Of a DNA stretch of 64,000 nucleotides, positions 45,152-53,994 are shown one piece after another (the stretch's first letter is position 1; each line of letters starts with the position of its first letter). This stretch comes from an uncultured Bacilli bacterium. Its GTDB lineage: Bacteria; Bacillota_I; Bacilli_A; RF39; UBA660. The notes below the pieces were generated by a model, which saw nothing but the letters and a program-made list of their open reading frames with translations, had not been told where the DNA came from and did not search any database. The position numbers were made by a program, and so were the translations under genes. The stretch spans positions 1 through 64,000 of the forward strand of contig CAKPSO010000004.1 in NCBI GenBank assembly GCA_934183185.1, in the 5' to 3' direction.

Positions 45152-45505
45152 ATGGAAAACGAGATATACAACTGTACAATTATTCATAAAGATATTGTTG
45201 ACAAAGTAAAAAAATGTATCCCAAATGATGAATTAATATTTGACTTAGCTGAATTATTTAAAATATTTGGCGATTCAACCAGAATGAAAATAATATGTGC
45301 CTTAAAACAAAGTGAACTATGTGTATGCGATATAGCTAATATTACTAATTCAACTCAATCAGCTATATCCCATCAACTAAGAATACTAAAACAAGCTAAG
45401 TTAATTAAATCTAAAAAAGTTGGTAAAATAGTTTATTATTCGTTAGCTGATGACCATGTAGAAAAAATATATGAGATAGGATGTGAACATGTTGAAGAAA
45501 TATAA
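45152..45505 (+). CDS. cadC: ArsR/SmtB-family metal-sensing repressor (CadC-like)
   Basis: 117 aa. Winged helix with ELCVCDIANITNSTQSAISH: the ELCVCD segment in the recognition region (alpha3) is the thiol metal site of CadC/ArsR sensors. The C-terminal region carries His/Glu residues (DDHVEKIYEIGCEHVEEI) that could form an alpha5 Zn site. It overlaps the ATPase gene and lies just behind its probable operator. Likely inducer Cd/Zn/Pb (inference). Confidence 0.88.
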   Translation: MENEIYNCTIIHKDIVDKVKKCIPNDELIFDLAELFKIFGDSTRMKIICALKQSELCVCDIANITNSTQSAISHQLRILKQAKLIKSKKVGKIVYYSLADDHVEKIYEIGCEHVEEI

Positions 45506-47558
45506 ATATATACTTAAAAATTTAGACTGTGCAGGATGTGCTTTAGAAGTTCAAAAAGCAGTAGCTTCACATAAAGAATATAAAAATGTAGTAGTTAACT
45601 TTTCTACATTAACTTTAAGCTTTGAAGCAGAAGAAGATGATAGTCAATATGAGAAAATTATAAAAATCGTTACTTCTGTTGAACCTGATGTAGAAGTATT
45701 AAATAAAGAAGATATTGAAACTAATCAAACAACCGTTATGCCAAGTATAATACGTTTACTATTAGGAATAATTATAGCCCTAATTGGTAATTTACTATCA
45801 AATTATCAAACTGTTAGTACCATTCTAATAATAATTGCTTATATTCTATTATTATCTAGAACAGCTAAAGCAGCCTATAAAACATTAATTAAAAGTAAAA
45901 CTATCAATGAGAACTTCTTAGTAACAATTTCATGTATTGGTGCTTATCTAGTAGGTGAACATATGGAAGGACTAATGGTAATAATTCTATACGAAATTGG
46001 TAAAATACTAGAAGAAAAAGCTATTAACAATACCAGAAAATCTATCAGGGGTTTAATGAATATAAAACCAGAATATGCTAATAAAAAAATTAAAAATAAA
46101 TACGAAGTAGTTAGACCAGAAGAATTAAAGATAGGTGACATAATAGTAGTTAAACAAGGAGAGAAAGTCCCAATAGATGGTATCGTAATAAGTGGTGAAG
46201 CATATCTTGATACATCAGCTTTAACTGGTGAAAGCGAAGAAAGAAAAGTAGAAGAAGGCAGTAATATACTATCAGGTAGTATTAATAATCATGGGTTAGT
46301 TGAAATTAAAGTAACATGCGAATATGAAAATAGTACAGTTAATAAAATATTAGAACTAGTAGAAAATGCTACAGACAATAAAACTAAAACTGAAACTTTT
46401 GTTTCTAAAGCAGCTAGAATTTATACACCAATAGTCTTAATATTAGCTATTTTAGTAGCTATATTCCTACCAGTATTCGGGAATGTATCATACTCAACTA
46501 GTATATATAGAGCTCTAATCTTCTTAGTTATATCATGTCCATGTGCTATAGCTATTTCAGTACCATTAAGTTATTTTTCTGGAATAGGTGCTGCATCAAA
46601 ACGTGGAATTTTAATAAAAGGTAGTACTTACCTAGATAATTTAAAAGATGTTAAAACAATAATATTTGATAAAACCGGAACTATTACTACAGGTACATTT
46701 GAAGTAAAAGAAATAAAAAGTTATGATGATAAATACAGTAAAGATAAAATACTAGATCTACTAGCAAAAGGGGAAAGTTTTTCTAACCACCCTATAGCGA
46801 AATCAATACTTAATTTAGTAAATACTGAATTAGATTTAACTAAAGTATCATCATATAAAGAAGTAGCAGGAAAGGGTATTGAATATAAACTTGGTAAAAA
46901 ACAAATAAAGATAGGTACTAAAGAATATGCCGGATTTAAGGGTAAAGCAAGTAAAGCAAGTACTGTTATCTATTTAAGTTGTGATGATAAAGTTATTGGT
47001 AGTGCGGTTATTGATGATGGAATTAAAGATAAAGCTAAAGAAACTATAACTGCATTAAATAATATGGGTATTAGAACAGCTATGTTTACCGGTGATAATA
47101 AAGAAGTAGCACTAGCTATAGCTAAAAAACTAAATATATCTGAAGTAGAATATGAATTACTTCCTACCGACAAGTATAAAAAACTTGAGGAACTAATGCA
47201 GGATGAACAAAAAAGAAAAATCGCCTTTGTTGGAGATGGTATAAATGATGCTCCAGTAATAGCTAGATCAGATATTGGATTTTCAATGGGTAATTTAGGC
47301 TCATCATCAGCTATAGAAGCAAGTGATATAGTTATAATGACTGATGAACTTGATCGTATAGTAAAGGCTATCGAAATATCAGCTATAACTAGAAGAATAA
47401 TTAAGCAGAATCTAATATTCGCTATCTCAACTAAAATAATAATCTTACTATTATCTATATTTGGAATTGCAGGTATGTGGCAAGCAATATTTGCTGATGT
47501 AGGAGTAACATTAATAACTATCTTAAATACTACTAGAATATTAAAAAAAGAGGACTAA
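45489..47558 (+). CDS. cadA: Heavy-metal-exporting P-type ATPase (Cd/Zn/Pb type)
   Basis: 689 aa, started at 45489. N-terminal heavy-metal-associated domain with CAGC (about 14-17). Actuator TGES, transmembrane CPC in ISCPCAIAIS, phosphorylated Asp in FDKTGTITTG, the HP motif in SNHPIAKS, and hinge GDGINDAPVI. This is the P1B-type exporter pattern that ejects soft metals from the cytoplasm. It overlaps the repressor gene by 17 bp. The exact ion is not determinable. Confidence 0.92.
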   Translation: MLKKYKYILKNLDCAGCALEVQKAVASHKEYKNVVVNFSTLTLSFEAEEDDSQYEKIIKIVTSVEPDVEVLNKEDIETNQTTVMPSIIRLLLGIIIALIGNLLSNYQTVSTILIIIAYILLLSRTAKAAYKTLIKSKTINENFLVTISCIGAYLVGEHMEGLMVIILYEIGKILEEKAINNTRKSIRGLMNIKPEYANKKIKNKYEVVRPEELKIGDIIVVKQGEKVPIDGIVISGEAYLDTSALTGESEERKVEEGSNILSGSINNHGLVEIKVTCEYENSTVNKILELVENATDNKTKTETFVSKAARIYTPIVLILAILVAIFLPVFGNVSYSTSIYRALIFLVISCPCAIAISVPLSYFSGIGAASKRGILIKGSTYLDNLKDVKTIIFDKTGTITTGTFEVKEIKSYDDKYSKDKILDLLAKGESFSNHPIAKSILNLVNTELDLTKVSSYKEVAGKGIEYKLGKKQIKIGTKEYAGFKGKASKASTVIYLSCDDKVIGSAVIDDGIKDKAKETITALNNMGIRTAMFTGDNKEVALAIAKKLNISEVEYELLPTDKYKKLEELMQDEQKRKIAFVGDGINDAPVIARSDIGFSMGNLGSSSAIEASDIVIMTDELDRIVKAIEISAITRRIIKQNLIFAISTKIIILLLSIFGIAGMWQAIFADVGVTLITILNTTRILKKED

Positions 47559-47580
47559 TATCAAAATTAGTCTTCTTTTA
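47545..47580. terminator. Bidirectional terminator between the ATPase and cold-shock genes
   Basis: AAGAGGACTAAT (47548-47559) pairs with ATTAGTCTTCTT (47566-47577) with one G-U pair. Flanking A and T runs serve both convergent genes; the stem overlaps the ATPase stop codon and the end of the cold-shock gene. Confidence 0.8.
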
Positions 47581-47773
47581 CTGCAACTATATCTATAGCC
47601 TGTAAACCTTTAGCAGTTTCTATAAGTCTGAATGAAACTAATTGACCTTCATTCAATCTTTTGAATCCATCCTGTAAAACATTAGAGTAGTGTACAAATA
47701 TATCTTCATATTCTCTATACTCAATAAAGCCATACCCTTTCTTGTTGTCAAACCATTTAATTCTTCCTAACAT
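47567..47773 (-). CDS. Cold-shock-domain protein
   Basis: 68 aa. RNP-like motifs KGYGFIEY and DIFVHYS define the CspA family, a beta-barrel RNA chaperone. N terminus MLGRIKWFDNKKGYGF is typical, the C-terminal part more divergent. GGAGG is the ribosome site. A 128-bp upstream gap (47774-47901) may hold a cold-shock leader. Confidence 0.88.
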   Translation of the reverse strand: MLGRIKWFDNKKGYGFIEYREYEDIFVHYSNVLQDGFKRLNEGQLVSFRLIETAKGLQAIDIVAVKED

Positions 47774-47901
47774 GTTTTTACCTCCTTTATCAATTCTTAT
47801 GTTACTCGCCTATGCATAAGCTTCCTAATAATAACATATAATTATTGACATTGGAAAAAATATGAGGAAATATGTCAAAAACAGGGTATATTATGTAATG
47901 A

Positions 47902-48642
47902 TTATAAATTAAAGTTGCTGTCGGTTAACTTTTTCTTTAATGCGGCTTTTTTATTTCTACTAAGTAAATTAGTTGACTTCCCACCCTCAAATAAAATAGT
48001 ATTTGATTTTAATTCTATAGCTCTAATATTATGTAGATTAACTATGCAACTACAATGACTTTTAAAGAAACGCAAATCACTACCAAGCTTTTTCTCTATA
48101 GTGGAAATACTTTCTTTGACTTTATATTGTCTTCTCTTAGTATTTATAAAAGAGTAATTATCATTTAAGTCTTTTTCAAAATATAAAATATCATGGTATG
48201 GAATTTGATATAATCTACCATTATGTTGAAAGGTATATGATTTATGGGTATTAGTAATTTTATATGCTAAATTTAATGTATCTTTTAAATGGGTAGTTAA
48301 ATCTTTATCTTTATATATAAAATCCAAAGCTAACATTTTACTACTAAAAGCTTCTTTTCTACATCTTTCAACTTCAGAAATAATAATAATCTGACTTAAC
48401 CAATCACCACTAGCTCTAATATCACGAGCTAAATCTAGACCATTTTTACCAGGTACATAAACATCTAAAATAAATATTTTCTTCCCAAGAATGTTTTTAA
48501 TATTCTCCATTAAATTAGTATCATAACGACTAAAAGATACTATATTATATCCATATTGTTTCTCTTGTACTAAATCATTAATAATAGATTTATAAAAATT
48601 GGTTGTGTTTAAATTATCTTCATATATAATAAAATTAATCAT
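47902..48642 (-). CDS. LytTR-family response regulator (AgrA/ComE-like)
   Basis: 246 aa. Receiver domain about 1-120: YEDN acidic pocket, phospho-acceptor in FILDVYVPGKNG and Lys in YKDK. LytTR DNA-binding domain about 145-246: YHDILYFEKDLN, YKVKESISTIEKKL, FKSHCSCIVNLHNI, SRNKKAALKKKL. These regulators control peptide-signal or bacteriocin/virulence circuits. No histidine kinase is adjacent, so it is an orphan here. Confidence 0.9.
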   Translation of the reverse strand: MINFIIYEDNLNTTNFYKSIINDLVQEKQYGYNIVSFSRYDTNLMENIKNILGKKIFILDVYVPGKNGLDLARDIRASGDWLSQIIIISEVERCRKEAFSSKMLALDFIYKDKDLTTHLKDTLNLAYKITNTHKSYTFQHNGRLYQIPYHDILYFEKDLNDNYSFINTKRRQYKVKESISTIEKKLGSDLRFFKSHCSCIVNLHNIRAIELKSNTILFEGGKSTNLLSRNKKAALKKKLTDSNFNL

Positions 48643-48716
48643 AAAACTTCACTCTCCCCAATACCAACGTTAAAAACCATTTTATCACATAATGTATAGT
48701 TTAAGCAAAAAAATAC

Positions 48717-48749
48717 ACAAAAAAAGCATCAGCTTTGATGCGATGCTTT
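48717..48749 (-). terminator. Terminator of hsp20
   Basis: AAAGCATC (48723-48730) and GATGCTTT (48742-48749) pair; read on the minus strand the stem is followed by T7. Confidence 0.75.
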
Positions 48750-48754
48750 CTATA

Positions 48755-49150
48755 TTATTTGATTTCGATTTGTTTTTTAGTAACAATTTCTTCTTTTTTA
48801 GGAACAGTAATATGTAAAATACCATTTTTAAATTCTGCATCAACTTTATCAGCTTCAACATCACCTAAATAAAATTCTCTTTGGTATTTACCATAAGTTC
48901 TTTCACGACGAATGTAATTTTTATTTTTACTTTCTTCATTTTCTTCATTATTTTTTTCTGCAGTAATAGTTAAATAACCTTTATCACATTCAACATTAAT
49001 GTCTTTCTTATCAAATCCAGGAACATCCATTTCAATATGATAATCACCATCTTTTTCATAAATGTCACATTTCAATTTACTCTCCTCTGGTACAGTTAAG
49101 AAATTGTCAAAAATGTCATCCAAATAATATTTTCTTGGGATTAAATTCAT
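48755..49150 (-). CDS. Small heat-shock protein, Hsp20/alpha-crystallin family
   Basis: 131 aa. Alpha-crystallin domain with YHIEMDVPGFDKKDINVEC, GYLTITAEK, the YGKYQREFYLGD segment and FKNGILHITVPK, C-terminal IEIK as the conserved I-x-I/V. It holds unfolding proteins as an ATP-independent chaperone. A CIRCE operator with promoter precedes it. Confidence 0.96.
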   Translation of the reverse strand: MNLIPRKYYLDDIFDNFLTVPEESKLKCDIYEKDGDYHIEMDVPGFDKKDINVECDKGYLTITAEKNNEENEESKNKNYIRRERTYGKYQREFYLGDVEADKVDAEFKNGILHITVPKKEEIVTKKQIEIK

Positions 49151-49177
49151 ATATTCATCCTTCCTTTCACAATTATA

Positions 49178-49219
49178 GTTATACCACCACTATTAGCACT
49201 TGTCAAGCTAAAGTGCTAA
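49178..49219 (-). promoter_or_regulatory. CIRCE operator and promoter of hsp20
   Basis: TTAGCACTT (49193-49201), 9-bp spacer, AAGTGCTAA (49211-49219): a perfect 9-9-9 inverted repeat of the HrcA/CIRCE type, one base per arm from the classical consensus. On the minus strand TTGACA (49206-49201) sits inside the repeat, with TATAAC (49183-49178) 17 bp further. HrcA repression of the chaperone is therefore expected. Confidence 0.88.
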
Positions 49220-49346
49220 AAAAATAAAAATATTTTTAAAAATATTTATATTATTATAATAACCAGTAAGAAAAAAATTATACAAACACTAATACCATAA
49301 TAGACAATAATCAAAGTATTTGTTATGATATACATAGGTGATAAAG

Positions 49347-50078
49347 ATGAAATTATTTAGAACTGCTATTTTATTAGTTCATGGGTTTGCTGGAGGTGTA
49401 TATGATGCCGAATATTTAGATCATCAATTAGAACTAATATCAAAATATGATGTTTATACATTTACTTTACCAGGTCATGATGGCGATACAAGTAAAAAAC
49501 TAAAAGGCGAAGACTGGATAAAAAAAGCTAGAGCAGAAGTGAATTTTCTAATTGAACATGGTTATACTAGAATTTACGTAATAGGACACAGCATGGGAGG
49601 AGTAATTGCGGCATACTTAGCTTCCGTTTACCCTCAAGTAAAAAAATTAGTATTAGTAGCCCCAGCTTTTCGCTATATATCCCATGAAGATGGTAACTTT
49701 AAACCCATGAATGCAATAAAGAGGACTCCAAAATTAATTGAACAGTATGGAGCTAAGATGATAACTTCAAGAATGACTAAATTGCCAGCTAATGCAGTTA
49801 GTGAATTTATGAATTTAGTAAAAAAATACCAAGGTGTTACTAAAAAAGTACATATACCGACATTAATTATAAGAGGAACAAGTGATGAAATAGTACCACA
49901 GCAGTCTGTTGAATATATAACTAAAACTATTCAGTCAAAGAAGTTAAAAGTAGTATTATTAGATGGAATTACCCACGATGTATTCCGTGAAAATAAAAAA
50001 GAGCAGGCATCAGAATTAATTATTAAATTTTTTAAACATACTTCATCAATTAAAAAAATGCCAGATATTATAAAATAA
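49347..50078 (+). CDS. Alpha/beta hydrolase (carboxylesterase/lipase-like)
   Basis: 243 aa, started at 49347 behind AGGTGA (49336-49341). Nucleophile elbow GHSMGG near 90-95, oxyanion HGFAGG near 13-18, C-terminal acid in RGTSDEIVP and catalytic His in DGITHDVF. Resembles thermophilic carboxylesterase Est30 / monoacylglycerol lipase. Cytoplasmic; substrate unknown. Confidence 0.9.
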   Translation: MKLFRTAILLVHGFAGGVYDAEYLDHQLELISKYDVYTFTLPGHDGDTSKKLKGEDWIKKARAEVNFLIEHGYTRIYVIGHSMGGVIAAYLASVYPQVKKLVLVAPAFRYISHEDGNFKPMNAIKRTPKLIEQYGAKMITSRMTKLPANAVSEFMNLVKKYQGVTKKVHIPTLIIRGTSDEIVPQQSVEYITKTIQSKKLKVVLLDGITHDVFRENKKEQASELIIKFFKHTSSIKKMPDIIK

Positions 50079-50122
50079 AAAATATGAAAGAAGAATATAC
50101 ATATACTTTACTAGGTGATAAT

Positions 50123-50788
50123 ATGGTTAAAGTTATACCAAAAGTAATAGTAATATTCTTCTTTTTAATTTGTCTGATTGCTTTAGATAAAGTTGATGCT
50201 AGAATAAATGAATTACCACTTTTAGGCCGAGTAATATTTGTTGACCCTGGACATGGGGGTAGAGATCCAGGTACCACGTATGGAAATATTATGGAAAAAG
50301 ATATTGTTTTAGAAATATCTCTAGCACTGAGAGATGAACTACTAAAAAAAGGAGCCATTGTTTACATGACTCGCGACAAAGATGAAGATTTATCAAGTAA
50401 ATGGGATACTAGGAAAAAAAGGGGAGATTTATATCGCAGAATATTAATGTATAAAAAATATAATGCTGAACTATACCTATCTATTCATATAAACCAATAT
50501 AAGAATCCAAACTGGAAAGGTATTGAAGTATTATACAATCCCATTAATTCCAAAAATAAAGAAATAGGTGAGATTCTTATGAAGAATTTCAAAACAGAGT
50601 TTGGTACTAAACGTTCACTCATTACTACTAATTTATACATGTATAAAAACACAACAGTACCAGGTGTATTAATAGAATGTGGTTTTCTATCAAATCCTAA
50701 TGAACGCTATTTATTAAGACAACCATCATATCAAAAGAAATTAGCTAAATCGATAACTAACAGTACCATTGAATATTTCAGTCATTAG
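50123..50788 (+). CDS. cwlD: N-acetylmuramoyl-L-alanine amidase, CwlD-like
   Basis: 221 aa, started at 50123 behind AGGTGA (50113-50118). N-terminal membrane/signal helix (about 7-24), then Amidase_3: FVDPGHGGRDPGT (zinc His), Glu in IMEKDIVLEIS, SIHINQY and the catalytic Glu in GVLIECGFLSN. CwlD helps make muramic-delta-lactam in the spore cortex. The convergent neighbour is SpoIID-like, consistent with a sporulation pair. The genes overlap by 11 bp at their 3' ends. Confidence 0.88.
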   Translation: MVKVIPKVIVIFFFLICLIALDKVDARINELPLLGRVIFVDPGHGGRDPGTTYGNIMEKDIVLEISLALRDELLKKGAIVYMTRDKDEDLSSKWDTRKKRGDLYRRILMYKKYNAELYLSIHINQYKNPNWKGIEVLYNPINSKNKEIGEILMKNFKTEFGTKRSLITTNLYMYKNTTVPGVLIECGFLSNPNERYLLRQPSYQKKLAKSITNSTIEYFSH

Positions 50789-51860
50789 TCTCTTTATAAA
50801 TATAGGTATTAGGATAATAATGCATTAGTATCTGCTTATATGTATATCCAGCCTTAGCCATACCCTCAGCCCCATATTTAGATAGACCTAAACCATGTCC
50901 ATGTCCCCTAGTAGTAAAACAAGTATAATCATCTTCCACATTAACACTGAAATCATTTGAGTCAAGTCCTAGTCTTCTAGCTAAAATAAGCCCATCATAT
51001 ACCTTATTACCAAACTTTACGTATAAAACCCTATGCCCACTACTTTTAATAAGTATTTGAACAAAAATATCCTTATAAATTGGTATACCAAGTAGTTTAC
51101 TTAAATAATCATTAGGCACGATTCTTCTACTAACAGCATTCTTCCTATCTTCCCATTCACTATCTACACTAACTAAATATGGATAAGCTAACTTTAGTAC
51201 ATTCTTAGAATCCTCTGTCTTTCCATTACTTGATAAATGATAATAAGCATCAATGTAATCCCCATCAAACATTAATACTTCATCCCGAGTACTACTAATA
51301 CTATCCTTTATCTTATTATAGTAATTATTATAATTATTACCCCATAATTTTTTTAAATAACTAGTATTTCTAAAAACCTCTGTGTCATCATAATTACTAA
51401 TTTTCATACCACGACTAAGTCTCTTTGAAGCATAAGTTCTAGCTATAACAGCTTGAGCCTTTAAAGCTTCACTATGAAAAATAGCAGGCATCTCCATACT
51501 AACAACTCCAAATATATAATTCTCAAGTTTTAACTTTTCAATAACACTATAACTATTATGTAAATCAACAAACTTATATGGTTTACTATCACTATCCAGT
51601 AATTCAACAAATTTATCTCTATATTCATCATAACAGTTCATATCTATAGTAATAGTAACTATTCCATTAACTACTATAGATATTTCTTTTCCATTAAAAC
51701 TTATACCCATATTCTTAATATAATTATATATCTTTCTATATAAATTAATATTATTAGTATCAGTATCTTCAAAATCTTTAGCATATTCTTCACTATTATT
51801 TAAATATAAATACAATATTTCTTTTCCATTTAAACTAACAATCATATATTTATAAAACAT
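50778..51860 (-). CDS. SpoIID/LytB-domain protein
   Basis: 360 aa, started at 51860 behind AGGTGAT; 14 upstream codons in frame lack a ribosome site. The SpoIID domain occupies about 125-355: LENYIFGVVSMEMPAIFHSEALKAQ, RTYASKRL, SVDSEW and RGHGHGLGLSKYGAEGMAK. SpoIID is a lytic transglycosylase for peptidoglycan during engulfment. A clear N-terminal signal is not seen, which is unusual for an exported wall enzyme. It may be a sporulation or LytB-type wall modulator. Confidence 0.88.
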   Translation of the reverse strand: MFYKYMIVSLNGKEILYLYLNNSEEYAKDFEDTDTNNINLYRKIYNYIKNMGISFNGKEISIVVNGIVTITIDMNCYDEYRDKFVELLDSDSKPYKFVDLHNSYSVIEKLKLENYIFGVVSMEMPAIFHSEALKAQAVIARTYASKRLSRGMKISNYDDTEVFRNTSYLKKLWGNNYNNYYNKIKDSISSTRDEVLMFDGDYIDAYYHLSSNGKTEDSKNVLKLAYPYLVSVDSEWEDRKNAVSRRIVPNDYLSKLLGIPIYKDIFVQILIKSSGHRVLYVKFGNKVYDGLILARRLGLDSNDFSVNVEDDYTCFTTRGHGHGLGLSKYGAEGMAKAGYTYKQILMHYYPNTYIYKETND

Positions 51861-51954
51861 AGTATCACCTATTTGTATTATGGAAAAAAAATAATTAATC
51901 ATACATTTTCTTCTTAAAAAAATAGACTAACTTATATTAATAAATTAATCTATT

Positions 51955-52935
51955 CTAAAATTCAAAATACTTTAATTCTTTTTTCTTATCACAGTCTTTA
52001 CCAGTAACATAACTAAGATTACCAATAACTTTTTTAAGATTTATCTTTTCATCATAATATAAAAATCTATTAATTTCTTGTATCATTTTTACTGTAGTAT
52101 CTAAACTTTTTGTATATAATTCTAGTAAAGATTTATTATTCTTAGTTCTTTTATCAGTAGGATTATACCACACTTGATGTTCTAAGTTTAAAAACTTCTT
52201 TTTCCCTTTCATAGAAATATTATAAGATAGTGAAACTTTCCTAAGTAAAATTCTTGGACAAAAGAAATCTATAACTTCATAGCCCATTTTTTTAAAGCCA
52301 ATAGGATCATATCTAAATATTCTAAAAAACTTTTTCATATGCTTAATACTCTTTAAATAATAGTTATGAAAATCATTAATATTGAATACTTCTCTATATG
52401 TAAAATCCATAACTTCTATTAAATTTTTACCAATACTATCAACATTAAAACAGTACTTATAACACTTAAAATAATTAGGATTAATATTTTCTCTAATAGT
52501 AATTAAATAATTATCAAAATAAGCTTCTAAATCAGCATGTAGATGATTATATTTATATGTATTAGGATCATTTTTATCAAATTCTCCAGTTTTATATATA
52601 ACGTATGGATGCATAGTAGAATCAAGCACATAATGTGATAACATTCCATACAAAAAAGCCATAACCTCAGGATCATACTGATGACCATTATATTTAATAT
52701 AATTTATTAAAGTAGAAAAAAACTCTAGTGTTTTATGATTATGAAAATAATTACCAAAATTTCTAACATTTTTTCCCTTTTTAAAGTTAATAATATTATA
52801 AAAGAATAATACATCCATATTCTGAGCAGCAGTTTTTAAGAGCTCTTTATGGCCAATCAACAATTCTTTACTTTTAATACCGAGTTTTTCATAAACATCT
52901 AACACAAAATAAGCATGAGTTATAGAACTAGCCAT
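51955..52935 (-). CDS. Zinc-dependent phospholipase C/S1-P1 nuclease-like protein
   Basis: 326 aa, started at 52935 because AAAGGAGG lies just upstream; an earlier ATG precedes that site. Conserved metal-binding pattern SSITHAYF, AAQNMDVLFFYN, FHNHKTLEFF, and LSHYVLDSTMHPYV matches the bacterial Zn_dep_PLPC family. No signal peptide, so it is probably cytoplasmic; substrate unknown. Confidence 0.8.
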   Translation of the reverse strand: MASSITHAYFVLDVYEKLGIKSKELLIGHKELLKTAAQNMDVLFFYNIINFKKGKNVRNFGNYFHNHKTLEFFSTLINYIKYNGHQYDPEVMAFLYGMLSHYVLDSTMHPYVIYKTGEFDKNDPNTYKYNHLHADLEAYFDNYLITIRENINPNYFKCYKYCFNVDSIGKNLIEVMDFTYREVFNINDFHNYYLKSIKHMKKFFRIFRYDPIGFKKMGYEVIDFFCPRILLRKVSLSYNISMKGKKKFLNLEHQVWYNPTDKRTKNNKSLLELYTKSLDTTVKMIQEINRFLYYDEKINLKKVIGNLSYVTGKDCDKKKELKYFEF

Positions 52936-52997
52936 ATAGACCCTCCTTTCAAACATATACTAATTTATTCTACCATAATTTTTCACATTTTTTCCAT

Positions 52998-53025
52998 TTG
53001 TTTTACACAATTACTGTGATATAAT
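52998..53025 (+). promoter_or_regulatory. Promoter of the Abi gene
   Basis: Extended -10: TG at 53017-53018 followed by TATAAT (53020-53025). TTGTTT at 52998-53003 gives a 16-bp spacer. Confidence 0.6.
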
Positions 53026-53043
53026 CAATAATAGGTGATTGAT

Positions 53044-53994
53044 ATGGCAATGTATAAAGATTTTAAAACAATAGATGAACAAATAACTATCCTAGAATAT
53101 AAGGGCTTAAAAGTTGAAGACAAAGATTATGCAAAACAGGTATTATTAAGAGAAAATTATTTCTTTTTAAATGGATATCGTCATTTATTTCTTAAGTCTG
53201 ATAGTGACAGGAAATTTATTGAAGGAACAACATTTGAAGAATTATATAGTCTCTTCTTATTTGATCGTTCTTTTCGTAACATTATTTTTAAAAATTTACT
53301 AATAATAGAAAACAATATTAAATCAATAACAGCTTATCAATTATCAAAAAAATATGGATATAAGGAAAGTGATTATTTAAAACCTAAAAATTTCACAAAT
53401 AATCCTGAAAGAAGCAGACAAGTTAATGATCTAATTAAAAAAATGAAAAGACAAGTTAGAGTAAATGCTCCTCAACATGCTGCTACTATGCATTATGTAA
53501 GCAATTATGGTTATATACCACTGTGGGTATTAATGAAAGTTTTATCATTTGGTATCGTTAGCGAAATGTTTGCCATACTAAAAAGGGAAGATCAAAGTTC
53601 AATAGCTAGTATTTATCAAATAAATGTAGAATCACTTATAAATTATTTACCAATATTAGCTAATTATCGTAATCTTTGCGCTCATGAAGATATAGTATTT
53701 GAAAATAAAACTCAAAGAGAGTTAGAGGATACTTTGTATCATCAAATGCTAGGTATAGAAAAAATAGATGGTGAATACGTATATGGTAAAAATGATCTAT
53801 TTGCCTTAATAATAATTATGAAACAGTTATTAAAGCCTAGCGAGTTTAAAGATATGTCATTAGAAATTGACAAAGCATTACAGAATTTAGAATATAATTT
53901 AAATACAATAACTATAGTAAAAGTACTAGATCGTATGGGATTCCCAGAAAACTGGAAAGATCTAGCTAATATAACTAAGAAGGTGGAAGAATGA
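53044..53994 (+). CDS. Abi-family (Abi_2/AbiD-F like) HEPN protein
   Basis: 316 aa, started at 53044 behind AGGTGA (53033-53038). YRHLFL, FLFDRSFRNIIFKNLLIIEN, SNYGYIPLWVLMKVLSFG and the HEPN-type RNase motif NYRNLCAHEDIVF (R-x4-H) define the Abi_2 family. These proteins abort phage infection by RNA cleavage or related toxicity. The downstream HtrA protease gene overlaps it by 4 bp (ATGA), which is an unusual partner. Whether it is a defence gene here is inference from family membership. Confidence 0.85.
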   Translation: MAMYKDFKTIDEQITILEYKGLKVEDKDYAKQVLLRENYFFLNGYRHLFLKSDSDRKFIEGTTFEELYSLFLFDRSFRNIIFKNLLIIENNIKSITAYQLSKKYGYKESDYLKPKNFTNNPERSRQVNDLIKKMKRQVRVNAPQHAATMHYVSNYGYIPLWVLMKVLSFGIVSEMFAILKREDQSSIASIYQINVESLINYLPILANYRNLCAHEDIVFENKTQRELEDTLYHQMLGIEKIDGEYVYGKNDLFALIIIMKQLLKPSEFKDMSLEIDKALQNLEYNLNTITIVKVLDRMGFPENWKDLANITKKVEE

